From positions 1 through 63,894 of the forward strand of contig JAFBAP010000019.1 in the NCBI GenBank assembly GCA_019247695.1: a DNA stretch of 63,894 nt. The letters are read 5' to 3'. Origin of the DNA: Verrucomicrobiota bacterium (lineage in GTDB: Bacteria > Verrucomicrobiota > Verrucomicrobiia > Chthoniobacterales > JAFAMB01). Positions 55,863-63,894 of this stretch are shown here, piece by piece. The translations under genes were made by a program, and so were the position numbers. Positions within the stretch are counted from its first letter, which is position 1. Each line of letters begins with the position of its first letter. Below the pieces are notes generated by a model that saw nothing but the letters and a program-made list of their open reading frames with translations, was not told where the DNA came from and did no database searches.

Positions 55863-56795
55863 GTGGCGCCTTTTTCGAGCGCAACTGCAACGCAGGCTCC
55901 GGCCGGGCGAGCCAAGTCGGACCTCGAGAAAGCACAAACGCGTGCCGGCTACCTTTTCATCCTGCCATCCGTCGCGCTCTACGCCACTTTCGTTCTGGCG
56001 CCGGTCATCCTGACCTTCGTGCTCAGCTTCACCTACTACGATCCAATGGCCGGGTCGCGCTGGGTGGGGCTCGAAAATTTCCAAAGGTTTTTCACCGGCG
56101 ATCGCTCCCTTCAGATCTTTTGGAACACCCTCTGCTTTGCATTCTTCGCCGTGACGGGAAACGTCGTCGTCGGACTTCTCCTGGCGCTCGCCCTCAATCG
56201 GGCCATGCCCGCGTTTCTTCTCTACCTGTTCCGCCTCGCGTATTTCCTGCCTGTGATCATTGCCGCCGCGTTCGTCTCAATCGTCTGGGGCTATTTCTAC
56301 GGCGACGATCTCGGCGTCATCAACTACTACCTGATCAGACTCGGCTTCCCTCCGGTCCATTGGCTGACGTCAAGCCGCACGGCGATGATGTCGATCGTCA
56401 TCATGGATATCTGGAAAAACGCCGGCTTCTTCATGATCATCTTCATTGCCGCACTGCAGGGCGTGCCGAAGGCGATCATGGATGCTGCAACCATGGACAG
56501 CGGCTCCTATTGGCGCCGGTTCTTCCGCATCGTGTTGCCGTGGATTTCGCCGGTTGTCTTCTTCGGGATCGTCTACGCCTCGATCGGCGCACTGCAGGTC
56601 TATGAGTCAATCGTGATCCTGACCCGGGGTGGTCCCGGCGATGCAACCCGCTCGATGTCGATCCATATCGTTGAGGAAGCCTTCGGCAGCTTTGATATCG
56701 GTTACGGTGCAGCCGTGTCCGTCATTATGACGCTGGTTATTCTGATCATCACGTCAATTCAGCTTCTCGCCTCGCGGCGTTGGGTCCGGTATTGA
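55863..56795 (+). CDS. Sugar ABC transporter permease (MalF/UgpA type)
   Basis: 310 aa with six membrane helices and the ATPase-contacting EAA loop (GVPKAIMDAATMDSGSYWRR then FRIVLPWISP). The opening YLFILPSVALYATFVLAPVI is typical of CUT1 permeases. GTG 55863 is the likely start, 28 bases after the binding protein. It forms half of the inner-membrane channel with the next gene. Confidence 0.9.
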   Translation: MAPFSSATATQAPAGRAKSDLEKAQTRAGYLFILPSVALYATFVLAPVILTFVLSFTYYDPMAGSRWVGLENFQRFFTGDRSLQIFWNTLCFAFFAVTGNVVVGLLLALALNRAMPAFLLYLFRLAYFLPVIIAAAFVSIVWGYFYGDDLGVINYYLIRLGFPPVHWLTSSRTAMMSIVIMDIWKNAGFFMIIFIAALQGVPKAIMDAATMDSGSYWRRFFRIVLPWISPVVFFGIVYASIGALQVYESIVILTRGGPGDATRSMSIHIVEEAFGSFDIGYGAAVSVIMTLVILIITSIQLLASRRWVRY

Positions 56796-56803
56796 GGTTG
56801 GGG

Positions 56804-57643
56804 ATGCAGACCAAAACCGCCAGGCGCTGGGTTGACCGAGTCATTGTCGCCGTTATGGCCGTGCTGGGCGTGTTCATGCTCCTGCCGTTCGCCTGGCTTT
56901 TCAGCATGTCGTTCAGACCGCCAGCCGAGGCCTACAAAATGCCGCCGAGCTTCCTCCCACCTACCCTCGACTTCAAAAACTACCAAGCCGTTCTCAACTC
57001 CAGCGTTCCCTTCCTGCGTATCTATTGGAATAGCCTCGAAGTGGCCGTGCTCGTCACCCTCGGGCAGCTCATTACCTGTACTCTCGCCGCTTTCGCCTTC
57101 GCGCGTCTGAAGTTCCCCGGCCGCGACAGCATCTTCTTCGTGATGCTGGTGGGGTTGATGTTCCCCGCGCAGGTAACGATCATCCCCATTTACCTCGGGT
57201 TCGCTCAGGCCGGACTGCTGAATCGTCCGATCGGGCTCGTGCTCATGTATCTGACGTCGAGTTTCGGGGTTTTTCTTGTCCGCCAGTTCATGCGCTCGCA
57301 GCCGAAAGCGTTGGAAGAGGCGGCACTCATGGACGGCGCCGGCTACTTCAAAATATTCCTGCGAATTTCGCTGCCGCAGCTTCGACCCGCACTCTCCGCC
57401 TTGGGGATCATCACGTTTACCCAGACTTGGAATTACTACTTCCAGGCGCGCGTGCTGCTCGAACCCCAGCAGGCGATGACGCTGCCCGTCGCGATGGATC
57501 TGCTCCGCGGGTATATGGCGTCCGGCAATCTTTCCGTGGTGATGGCAGCCATGAGCATGGCCGTGCTGCCTGTCATCCTGATCTTTCTTCTTGCCCAGAA
57601 AATGGTGATTGAAGGCGTTACGATGAGCGGAATCAAGAGTTAA
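56804..57643 (+). CDS. Sugar ABC transporter permease (MalG/UgpE type)
   Basis: 279 aa from ATG 56804 with GAGG upstream; a TTG at 56780 would overlap the previous gene. The membrane segments and the EAA loop (ALEEAALMDGAGYFKIFLRI then SLPQLRPALSAL) are those of a CUT1 second permease. FPAQVTIIPIYLGFAQAGLL is the usual conserved block. It pairs with the preceding MalF-type subunit. Confidence 0.9.
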   Translation: MQTKTARRWVDRVIVAVMAVLGVFMLLPFAWLFSMSFRPPAEAYKMPPSFLPPTLDFKNYQAVLNSSVPFLRIYWNSLEVAVLVTLGQLITCTLAAFAFARLKFPGRDSIFFVMLVGLMFPAQVTIIPIYLGFAQAGLLNRPIGLVLMYLTSSFGVFLVRQFMRSQPKALEEAALMDGAGYFKIFLRISLPQLRPALSALGIITFTQTWNYYFQARVLLEPQQAMTLPVAMDLLRGYMASGNLSVVMAAMSMAVLPVILIFLLAQKMVIEGVTMSGIKS

Positions 57644-57758
57644 GGTGCTGGTCCCGCAACCGCACGCATCCCAGCCGGGCAGAGGTAGAGCGGGGCAGAC
57701 GTGCGGCGTCGTCATGACCGAGACTTGCAAGGTAGCCCGCTAAACAAACAGAAAACCG

Positions 57759-60410
57759 ATGATCATGTCGAACGACCCCAGGACTGTTAGCGACCGGTTT
57801 GTTTATACCGGCGAAAGGCGCAGATACGTCTCCTTTCCCCTCGGCGGCATCGGAACCGGCAGCGTGTCACTGACGGGCAGCGGCCGGCTGGTTGACTGGA
57901 GCATCCGTAACCGGCCCGCCATCCACCAGTTCAACGGTTACAGCCACTTCGCGGTCAAGGCAGAGCGGGACGGACATCTGCTGGGTGCTCGCGTACTGAA
58001 CGGACCCTACGAGGGGACACCAGCCGGTTCGCCCAGCCCACGCAAGTTCGACGGATTTGGGTTTGGCGCGAATCGCGACTCGATGGCCGGAGTCCCCCAC
58101 TTTGAGGATGTCACGTTCGTCGGGCGCTTTCCGGTTGTCGAGCTCGAGTTTCATCATGCAGGCTTTCCAGGCCGTGTGCGGTTAACCGCCTTCAGCCCGT
58201 TCATCCCGCACAATGACCGCGACTCTTCGATGCCGGTCGCGCTGTTCGCATTCTCAGTCGAGAACGACACCGGCGCACCGATTGACTACACGATCGCCGC
58301 GACGCTGGGTAATTACGGTTGCGACAGCGGCATCCACACCTTTTCGCGGCATGAGGGGCTCAACGTTCTCCATTTCACCGCGGCCGATCCGGTTGATCCG
58401 GAGCAACATGGCGACCTCGCAATCACGACGGATGGGGACGACGTCGAACACGTCGACTACCATTTTCGGGGACAGTGGTTCGACAGTCTGGGTCTCTACT
58501 GGCGAGAATTCGCGCGGGCAGGCCGCCTCCGTGAGCGGCGCTACGACAAGCCGCGTGCGACCAGGAACATGTTCCAGCAACCCGAGCACGGCACCGTGGC
58601 AGCGCGCGTCTGCGTCGCGCCTGGCGAAACCCGGCGGGTGCGCTTTGCGATCAGCTGGAATTATCCGTTCGGCAGCATCTACTGGTTCAACCGCGAGGGG
58701 CCCGGCAGCCCGCCATTCGCAGGCAGGGCGCCTACCTGGAAGAACTACTATGCTACCCAATGGGCGGACGCGACCGCGAGCGGGGCGGACGCTTTGAAAC
58801 GGTGGGACGCGCTCGAGGCGCAGACCGTCTCTTTCCGCGATGCGCTTTTCGGCTCCTCGCTGCCGCCTGAAATCATCGACGCAGTGAACGGCACCCTTGG
58901 GATTCTCAGATCCGCTACCGTCATCCGGCTGGAGGGTGGCGAACTCTGGGGATGGGAGGGCCAGCACGTAAATGAAGGTTCCTGCGAAGGTAGTTGCACC
59001 CACGTCTGGAACTATCAGCAGGCGCTCCCCAACCTTTTCCCGGCGCTCGAACGGACGTTGCGCGAGACGGAGTTTACCTATAATCAGTTAGCAAACGGCG
59101 GACTGACGTTCCGACAAAGGCTCCCCCTTGGGTCCGGCTTCGACGTCATCGGACCGTGCGCCGACGGGCACTTCGGCGCGGTCGTCAAAGCCTACCGCGA
59201 GTGGAAAAACTTCGGCGACGACGCGTGGCTGAAGCGGTATTGGCCGAATATCAGGCGGGCGATGGAGTACGCCTGGTCGCCGGAGAACCCGGACAAATGG
59301 GATCCGGAAAAGACCGGCGTGCTCTGGGGCCGCCAGCACCACACCCTCGACATGGAGCTGTTTGGCCCAAACCCCTGGCTGACCACCATGTACCTCGCAG
59401 CGCTGAGGGCTGCGTCGATCATGGCAGGCGCTATGGGCGAACCGGTTTTCGCAAAGGAATGCCACGAGATGGCGGCGAGAGGAGGCGCCTACGTTGATCG
59501 CGAGCTCTTCAACGGCCGCTACTACATTCAGAAGGTCGATCTGTCCGATCGCTCGCTGCTTACTCCCTTCGACCAGGGGCGCAAGGCCGGTGTGCTCAGC
59601 GACTCGTTCATGGAGGCGTACTGGTCTGATGAGTACGGGCAAATCAAGTACCAGATCGGCGACGGCTGCCTCACGGATCAGGTCCTTGGTCAATGGCACG
59701 CCGATATCGCCGGGTTAGGTGATCTCCTGGCGCCGGAAAACGTCAGGACGGCATTGAAATCCGTGCTCAACGAAAATTACCGGCCGAGCCTCTGTGACCA
59801 CTTCAATCCTTGCCGGGTTTACGCTTATGAGGGCGAAGCGGGGCTCCTCAACTGCACCTGGCCCGACGGGTCGAGCAAACCGGCATTACCGGTACCCTAC
59901 GCAGAAGAGGTTTGGACCGGACTCGAATACATGATGGCGTCGTACCTGATCCAGCGCGGTCTGGTCGACGAAGGCCTCACCGTGGTTCGGGCGGCACGCG
60001 CGCGCCACGACGGGTCGCGGCGCAACCCCTGGAACGACATCGAGTGCGGCAGCTACTATGCCCGGGCGCTCTCGAGCTACGCGCTTGTTAATGCGTATTC
60101 AGGCCTGCGGTTCGACCGGCGGCACGGCGAGATCGGCTTCAAACCCGCGCGCACCGGTGACGGCGTCTATCTCTGGTCCGCCGGGTGCGGCTGGGGCGTA
60201 GTTGACTGGAACGGATCGGCCGTGACGCTGGTGGTGAAGGGCGGCGAACTAAAAGTGTCGAGACTTTGGCTGCCGGGCCTTCACGGGGCAGTCACGGTGC
60301 AGGGTCAGGCCGCCGAGCGGGACGGCGACGTAATCCTGCTCGGAAAAGATCACACCCTGCAAGCCGGCGATCGTTTGGTCGTAAGCGTGGAACCGTATGG
60401 CGAAGCTTGA
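57759..60410 (+). CDS. GH116-family glycoside hydrolase (GBA2-like beta-glucosidase)
   Basis: 883 aa. The N-terminal beta-sandwich starts VSFPLGGIGTGSVSLTGSGR. The catalytic (alpha/alpha)6 part has WGWEGQHVNEGSCEGSCTHV then WNYQQALPNLFP, and GRQHHTLDMELFGPNPWLTT with the candidate acid/base Asp. These match the GH116 family, whose bacterial members cleave beta-glucosides and beta-xylosides by a retaining mechanism. No signal peptide is present, so it acts in the cytoplasm on imported glycosides. It lies inside the importer operon and overlaps the ATPase gene by 14 bases. Confidence 0.88.
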   Translation: MIMSNDPRTVSDRFVYTGERRRYVSFPLGGIGTGSVSLTGSGRLVDWSIRNRPAIHQFNGYSHFAVKAERDGHLLGARVLNGPYEGTPAGSPSPRKFDGFGFGANRDSMAGVPHFEDVTFVGRFPVVELEFHHAGFPGRVRLTAFSPFIPHNDRDSSMPVALFAFSVENDTGAPIDYTIAATLGNYGCDSGIHTFSRHEGLNVLHFTAADPVDPEQHGDLAITTDGDDVEHVDYHFRGQWFDSLGLYWREFARAGRLRERRYDKPRATRNMFQQPEHGTVAARVCVAPGETRRVRFAISWNYPFGSIYWFNREGPGSPPFAGRAPTWKNYYATQWADATASGADALKRWDALEAQTVSFRDALFGSSLPPEIIDAVNGTLGILRSATVIRLEGGELWGWEGQHVNEGSCEGSCTHVWNYQQALPNLFPALERTLRETEFTYNQLANGGLTFRQRLPLGSGFDVIGPCADGHFGAVVKAYREWKNFGDDAWLKRYWPNIRRAMEYAWSPENPDKWDPEKTGVLWGRQHHTLDMELFGPNPWLTTMYLAALRAASIMAGAMGEPVFAKECHEMAARGGAYVDRELFNGRYYIQKVDLSDRSLLTPFDQGRKAGVLSDSFMEAYWSDEYGQIKYQIGDGCLTDQVLGQWHADIAGLGDLLAPENVRTALKSVLNENYRPSLCDHFNPCRVYAYEGEAGLLNCTWPDGSSKPALPVPYAEEVWTGLEYMMASYLIQRGLVDEGLTVVRAARARHDGSRRNPWNDIECGSYYARALSSYALVNAYSGLRFDRRHGEIGFKPARTGDGVYLWSAGCGWGVVDWNGSAVTLVVKGGELKVSRLWLPGLHGAVTVQGQAAERDGDVILLGKDHTLQAGDRLVVSVEPYGEA

Positions 60411-61515
60411 GCTAAGAGGCGTCCGTAAAAGCTTTCTGTCAGTTGAAGTGATTCATGGCATCGACCTGACGGTCGAAGACGGATCGTTTACCGTATTCGT
60501 CGGCCCCTCGGGGTGCGGAAAATCGACTTTGTTGCGGCTGATTGCCGGGCTTGAAGACCTAACCTCGGGCGAAGTCCACATCGGCGGCATCCGCTGCGAT
60601 CACTTGTTGCCGTCCGCGCGAGGCATGGCCATGGTATTTCAGTCATATGCGCTCTATCCGCACATGAGCGTGTACGAGAACCTCCGTTTTGGCTTGGCCA
60701 ATCAGAAGATCCCAAAGGCGGAGACCGACGCCCGTATCCGGCGCGCCGCCGGGATCCTCCAGATTTCCGAACTTCTCACGCGGCGGCCTTCTCAGCTCTC
60801 AGGCGGCCAGAGCCAGCGCGTCGCCATCGGTCGCGCCATCGTGAAGGAGCCGAAAGCCTTCCTGTTTGACGAACCGCTCTCCAACCTGGACGCGGAACTC
60901 CGGGTGAAGATGCGGAGTGAAATCGTCGGTCTGCATCGCCGGCTGGGGTCAACCATGATCTATGTCACCCACGATCAGGTTGAGGCCATGACGATGGCTG
61001 ACACGATCGTGGTCCTGCGTGAGGGGGCTGTCGAGCAGGTAGGAAGCCCGATCGAGCTCTACGCACGGCCCCGCAACCGGTTCGTCGCCGGCTTTCTCGG
61101 CACGCCGCAAATGAACATGCTCATGGCAACGGTGCACACGGCCACCGGAAACGGAATGACCCTGTCCGTCGACGGTGGGCGGAGCGCAATCGACGCCGCC
61201 GTGGACGGAAACAGGACGCCTGCCGGCGCGGCGTGTACCGCAGGAATTCGACCCGAACATCTCTCGCTGGCTGGTGACGGCGCGCCGCTGGCCGGGACCG
61301 TCATCGCGACTGAGATCCTCGGCTCCGAGACGATTGTGTTCGCCAATCTGCAATCGGGCGAAAACGTCATTGCCTCCGTCCGTGGAATTCGCAACCTCCC
61401 GCCGGGAGCGCCGGTTCGATTTTCCGTCGACCGCCGTTTCGTTCACGTATTCGACGATCAGGGGACGACGCTTACGCCGTTGCGGTCGTGGCGCGAGGAC
61501 TATCTGGATGGATAA
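60397..61515 (+). CDS. Sugar ABC transporter ATP-binding protein (MalK/UgpC type)
   Basis: 372 aa. Walker A VGPSGCGKSTLL, Q-loop FQSYALYPHMSV, signature LSGGQSQRVAIGRAI, Walker B FLFDEPLSNLD and switch His in IYVTHDQVEAMT are all intact. A C-terminal TOBE-like regulatory region follows (AGIRPEHLSL). It powers the CUT1 importer. It starts 14 bases inside the GH116 gene, so the hydrolase and ATPase are co-translated. Confidence 0.92.
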   Translation: MAKLELRGVRKSFLSVEVIHGIDLTVEDGSFTVFVGPSGCGKSTLLRLIAGLEDLTSGEVHIGGIRCDHLLPSARGMAMVFQSYALYPHMSVYENLRFGLANQKIPKAETDARIRRAAGILQISELLTRRPSQLSGGQSQRVAIGRAIVKEPKAFLFDEPLSNLDAELRVKMRSEIVGLHRRLGSTMIYVTHDQVEAMTMADTIVVLREGAVEQVGSPIELYARPRNRFVAGFLGTPQMNMLMATVHTATGNGMTLSVDGGRSAIDAAVDGNRTPAGAACTAGIRPEHLSLAGDGAPLAGTVIATEILGSETIVFANLQSGENVIASVRGIRNLPPGAPVRFSVDRRFVHVFDDQGTTLTPLRSWREDYLDG

Positions 61516-61599
61516 CGCAGGGCGGTACGACGGCGCCCTCCCCGGGTACACGCCGACGCCGGACCCGTGACCGTTCGCTTCCGGCCTTCTCCCCCTCGC

Positions 61600-61980
61600 T
61601 CACGGAAGATCTCGCCGGGTCTGAAGCCCGGGGACCAGACTGAAATACCCATCCAGCGTCACCACCGGTGCGCCTACCTGCAAGGCACACGCGGCGATGA
61701 TCAGATCGGTGAGCGGCAGGATCGTGCCACGCCGGTCCAGTTCCCATGCAAGATCGGCCGTGGCTCGCCATAACCCCGCATCCGTCGGCACCTCTGCCAT
61801 AGCGTCAAACAGGTCATTCAGGTCGGATTTGATACGCGGCAAACGCACGCCGCGCAGCACTTCAGCCCGGATGACCCCACACGTCCACAGTTGACCCGCG
61901 ATCAGCCAAGGCCTCAGCAAGAAACGAACGTCCTGCCGTCGACGCAATGCATCGACATAGAAAGTGGAATCAATCCGCAT
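61600..61980 (-). CDS. vapC: VapC-like PIN-domain ribonuclease toxin
   Basis: 126 aa. Acidic residues of a PIN domain are present: Asp in RIDSTFYVD, Glu in VIRAEVLRG, Asp in PLTDLIIAACAL and the final Asp in TLDGYFSLVPGL. Members cleave RNA (often tRNA) and are held by VapB. It overlaps its antitoxin by 67 bases on the same strand. It appears intact, but the antitoxin's 5' end is affected by an IS element, so control may be altered. Confidence 0.8.
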   Translation of the reverse strand: MRIDSTFYVDALRRRQDVRFLLRPWLIAGQLWTCGVIRAEVLRGVRLPRIKSDLNDLFDAMAEVPTDAGLWRATADLAWELDRRGTILPLTDLIIAACALQVGAPVVTLDGYFSLVPGLQTRRDLP

Positions 61981-62183
61981 GGGCCGGCTTGTGGCTTGTC
62001 TCGCTCGCGCAGGGCTTCCAGGTCATAGCCGGGCTCCAGCGCCGCATCCAACTCTTGCTGGGTCCAGGGCCGGGCAAACAGCTGCGCGAGTTTGGCCGCA
62101 CGCTCCGCTTGGGTCAATGCGTAGTCGATCGCCGCCTTTCGGGTGCTGAGTCCGGCCAGCGCCATGACCAGAACGCGCGGCAA
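61914..62183 (-). CDS. vapB: VapB-like antitoxin, 5' end disrupted by an IS605-type element
   Basis: 89 aa as annotated. LVMALAGLSTRKAAIDYALT is the DNA-binding N-terminal segment of VapB proteins of this group, and LEALRERDKP is a typical end. Upstream of it, the expected first beta strand is missing, because the frame ends in the hairpin at 62185-62204 that borders an IS605-type insertion. The ATG at 62181-62183 therefore gives a shortened N-terminus. The C-terminal extension overlaps vapC. Truncated antitoxin function is uncertain. Confidence 0.65.
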   Translation of the reverse strand: MPRVLVMALAGLSTRKAAIDYALTQAERAAKLAQLFARPWTQQELDAALEPGYDLEALRERDKPQAGPCGLIPLSMSMHCVDGRTFVSC

Positions 62184-62184
62184 G

Positions 62185-62204
62185 CCCCGCCATTGATGGC
62201 GGGG
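62185..62204. repeat. IS605-type subterminal hairpin (likely left end)
   Basis: CCCCGCCAT-TG-ATGGCGGGG is a perfect 9-bp palindrome 43 bases beyond the end of tnpA. IS200/IS605 elements carry such subterminal hairpins that TnpA binds. It abuts the truncated vapB gene, marking the probable insertion border. Confidence 0.65.
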
Positions 62205-62246
62205 AAGGATAGCGCCGCTCCTGAAACGGCGTTTCCGGGTTCGTGC

Positions 62247-62660
62247 TTAATCGGGCGTCTGTTGCTGTTCGATGTATTGCCGAATGATGCTAATCGGCGC
62301 GCCGCCACACGAAGCGGCAAAATAGCTCGGCGACCAGAGAACGCCGTTCCAGTAGCCTTTCGCCAAGGCCGGGTGGCGGGTGCGAAGCAGGCGCGAGGAG
62401 ACCCCTTTAAGGCTGTTCACGAGCTTTGCTACCGCTGTCTTCGGTTCGTAATGCACGAGCAAATGCACGTGATCGTCTTCGCCGTCGAACTCCGCGAGCT
62501 TCGCGCCAAAATCGTTGCAGACCTCGGCGAAAACGCCGCGCATATCGTCCAGTATGGCTTTGGTGAAGACGTTGCGGCGGTATTTGGCGACGAAGACCAA
62601 GTGAACGTGCAGGTTAAAGACGCAATGTCTTCCCCGGCGAAGTTCGCTTGAATCGGCCAT
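62247..62660 (-). CDS. tnpA: IS200/IS605-family Y1 transposase TnpA
   Basis: 137 aa from the ATG at 62658-62660. The HUH motif is in DDHVHLLVHY, and the start has FNLHVHLVFVAKYRRNVF. The C-terminal helix carries the catalytic Tyr candidate in IIRQYIEQQQ. It cuts and joins single-stranded element ends. It is divergent from tnpB with 15 bases between starts, the IS605 layout. Confidence 0.88.
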   Translation of the reverse strand: MADSSELRRGRHCVFNLHVHLVFVAKYRRNVFTKAILDDMRGVFAEVCNDFGAKLAEFDGEDDHVHLLVHYEPKTAVAKLVNSLKGVSSRLLRTRHPALAKGYWNGVLWSPSYFAASCGGAPISIIRQYIEQQQTPD

Positions 62661-62675
62661 AAGACCAAGTGTATA

Positions 62676-63894
62676 ATGCGGGGCATGCAGCGGCTGCAAG
62701 CCTTCAGGTACGCGTTGAGGCCCGACGGCGAACAGGTGCGCCGGATGCGCCGCTTTGCGGGTTCATGCCGCTTCGTGTTTAACAAGGCGCTTGCCCTGCA
62801 AAAAGAACGCTACGAACGCGGCGAAAAGAACCTCGGCTATGCGGGCCTGTGCAAGCAACTGACGGCGTGGCGCGGCGAAGCAGAAACGGCATGGCTGGCC
62901 GATGCACCCACTCACCCGCTGCAACAGACCTTGAAAGACTTGGAACGGGCCTACGGCAAGTTTTTTGCCAAGCGCGCGGCGGTTCCCCGGTTCAAGAAAA
63001 AGGGCAAAAGCGCAGCCAGCTTCCGGTAGCCCGACCCGAAACAAATCCGGCTTGATCAAAGCAACAATCGCGTGTTCCTGCCCAAACTCGGCTGGCTGCG
63101 CTACCGCAATAGCCGCCAAGTGATTGGCGAGTTGAAAAACGCCACCGTCTCCGAACGCGGCGGCAAATGGTTCATCTCGGTGCAGACGGCGCGCGAAGTG
63201 GCTGAGCCGGTTCCTGCGTCGGCTTCCATCGTGGGCGTCGATGTCGGCGTTGCCCGCTTGGCCACCCTTTCGGACGGCACGATCTACGAACCGAAAAACA
63301 GCTACCGCCAAGGCCAGCGCCGCTTGCGCCATTTGCAGCGGGGCCTGTCGCGGAAAATCAAAGGCTCAAACAATTGGAGAAAGGCGAAAACCAAGGTCCA
63401 GAAACTGCACGGCAAGGTGAGGGATATCCGGCGCGACTACCTGCACAAGACTTCAACGGCGATCAGCAAAAACCACGCGGTCATTGTCCTTGAGGATTTG
63501 CAGGTCGGCAACATGAGCCAAAGCGCGGCGGGCAGTGCCGAGCAACCGGGCACGAACGTCAAAGCCAAGTCGGGCCTCAACAAAGCCATTCTTGATCAGG
63601 GCTGGCACGAGTTTCGGCGGCAGCTTGAATACAAACAGCAGTGGCGCGGCGGGCAGGTGATTGCGGTCGAAGCCAAGAACACGAGCCGCCCTTGTTCAAG
63701 CTGCGGACACGTTGCGGCGGAAAACCGCCAAAGCCAGAGCCGTTTTGCTTGCGTGGCGTGCGGCTACATTCAGAACGCCGACCTGAATGCAGCCCAAAAC
63801 ATTTTAGCGGCAGGGCATGCCGTTTTAGCGTGTGGAGAGGACGTAAGGCCACGGGCAACCGTGGCAGCCTCGGCGAAGCACGAACCCGCCGAAG
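62676..63894 (+). pseudogene. tnpB: TnpB (OMEGA nuclease-type) with one amber codon, 3' end beyond the window
   Basis: From ATG 62676 the frame encodes RYALRPDGEQVRRMRRFAGS and continues past a TAG at 63027-63029 (codon 118) in the same frame, at a spot where relatives have Tyr (SFR-*-PDPKQI). The RuvC acidic residues are present: Asp in VGVDVGVARLAT, Glu in VILEDLQVGNM and Asp in QNADLNAAQNIL. The zinc finger CSSC...CVAC is intact. Without suppression only a 117-aa fragment is made. The 3' end, and any guide-RNA scaffold, lie past base 63894. Confidence 0.85.

Noticed and set aside
56759-57730. 323-aa minus-strand frame opposite the second permease
   Set aside because: It is a histidine/glutamate-rich antisense shadow of a clear transporter gene.
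1-63894. CRISPR array, tRNA or rRNA genes
   Set aside because: No regular spacer-repeat array, cloverleaf or rRNA signature was recognised by eye; tRNAscan and Rfam searches would settle this.

Overview
The window is a high-GC bacterial chromosome segment, probably from a soil-type Verrucomicrobiota or a related PVC-group organism. This is inferred from family content: ECF-like sigma factors translationally coupled to zinc-ribbon Ser/Thr kinases, Uma2-type proteins, VapBC and MNT/HEPN modules, many short IS remnants, and sugar and sugar-acid catabolism genes. No rRNA or tRNA gene was recognised.

Layout. 1-1671 (-): start of a truncated 2-hydroxyacid-dehydrogenase-like gene and an erythritol-kinase-type FGGY kinase. 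1784-5735 (+): an internally deleted sigma factor and a 1198-aa kinase/P-loop NTPase/TPR protein. 5740-8108: a decayed vapBC pair, a Uma2-family gene and an IS1634-like remnant. 8109-11898 (-): a lectin-like protein coupled to a membrane patatin, then a fused MNT-HEPN protein. 12305-17924 (+): a small membrane protein, an IS21 remnant, an intact sigma/kinase pair and two secreted proteins. 18031-26167 (-): an IS66 remnant, then genes matching D-apionate catabolism (TIM-barrel OiaC-like, ApnO-like oxidoisomerase, AraC regulator, ribose-type ABC importer with a fused ATPase-permease). 27080-29643: remains of a divergent SDR/LysR pair, a DUF302 protein and an alpha/beta hydrolase.

29732-34945 (+) is a three-gene membrane formate dehydrogenase whose catalytic subunit has an in-frame TGA (selenocysteine) followed by a SECIS-like hairpin. 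34946-35541 is a repeat-rich convergent gap with a REP-like hairpin and nested inverted repeats. Next come poxB (-), a LacI regulator (+), a zinc-ribbon protein (+), an MFS exporter (-), a multi-PAS histidine kinase (-), a secreted amidohydrolase (-), a DoxX protein (-), a KirBac-like channel (-) and an adenylate-kinase-like protein (+). 50489-51688 (-) is an aldA pseudogene with three lesions. A secreted TPR protein (52398-54404, +) precedes a five-gene operon of a CUT1-type sugar ABC importer enclosing a GH116 glycosidase (54569-61515, +). The right edge holds vapBC whose antitoxin 5' end abuts an IS605-type element (divergent tnpA and a TnpB with one amber codon, running off the window).

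How it fits together. The intact operons describe an aerobic heterotroph that imports plant-derived sugars or sugar acids, cleaves glycosides, and passes electrons from pyruvate (PoxB) and formate (FDH) to quinones. The rest is accessory: duplicated sigma/kinase signalling pairs, toxin-antitoxin genes and much IS debris. Functions are assigned from motifs recognised by eye; no database search was run.
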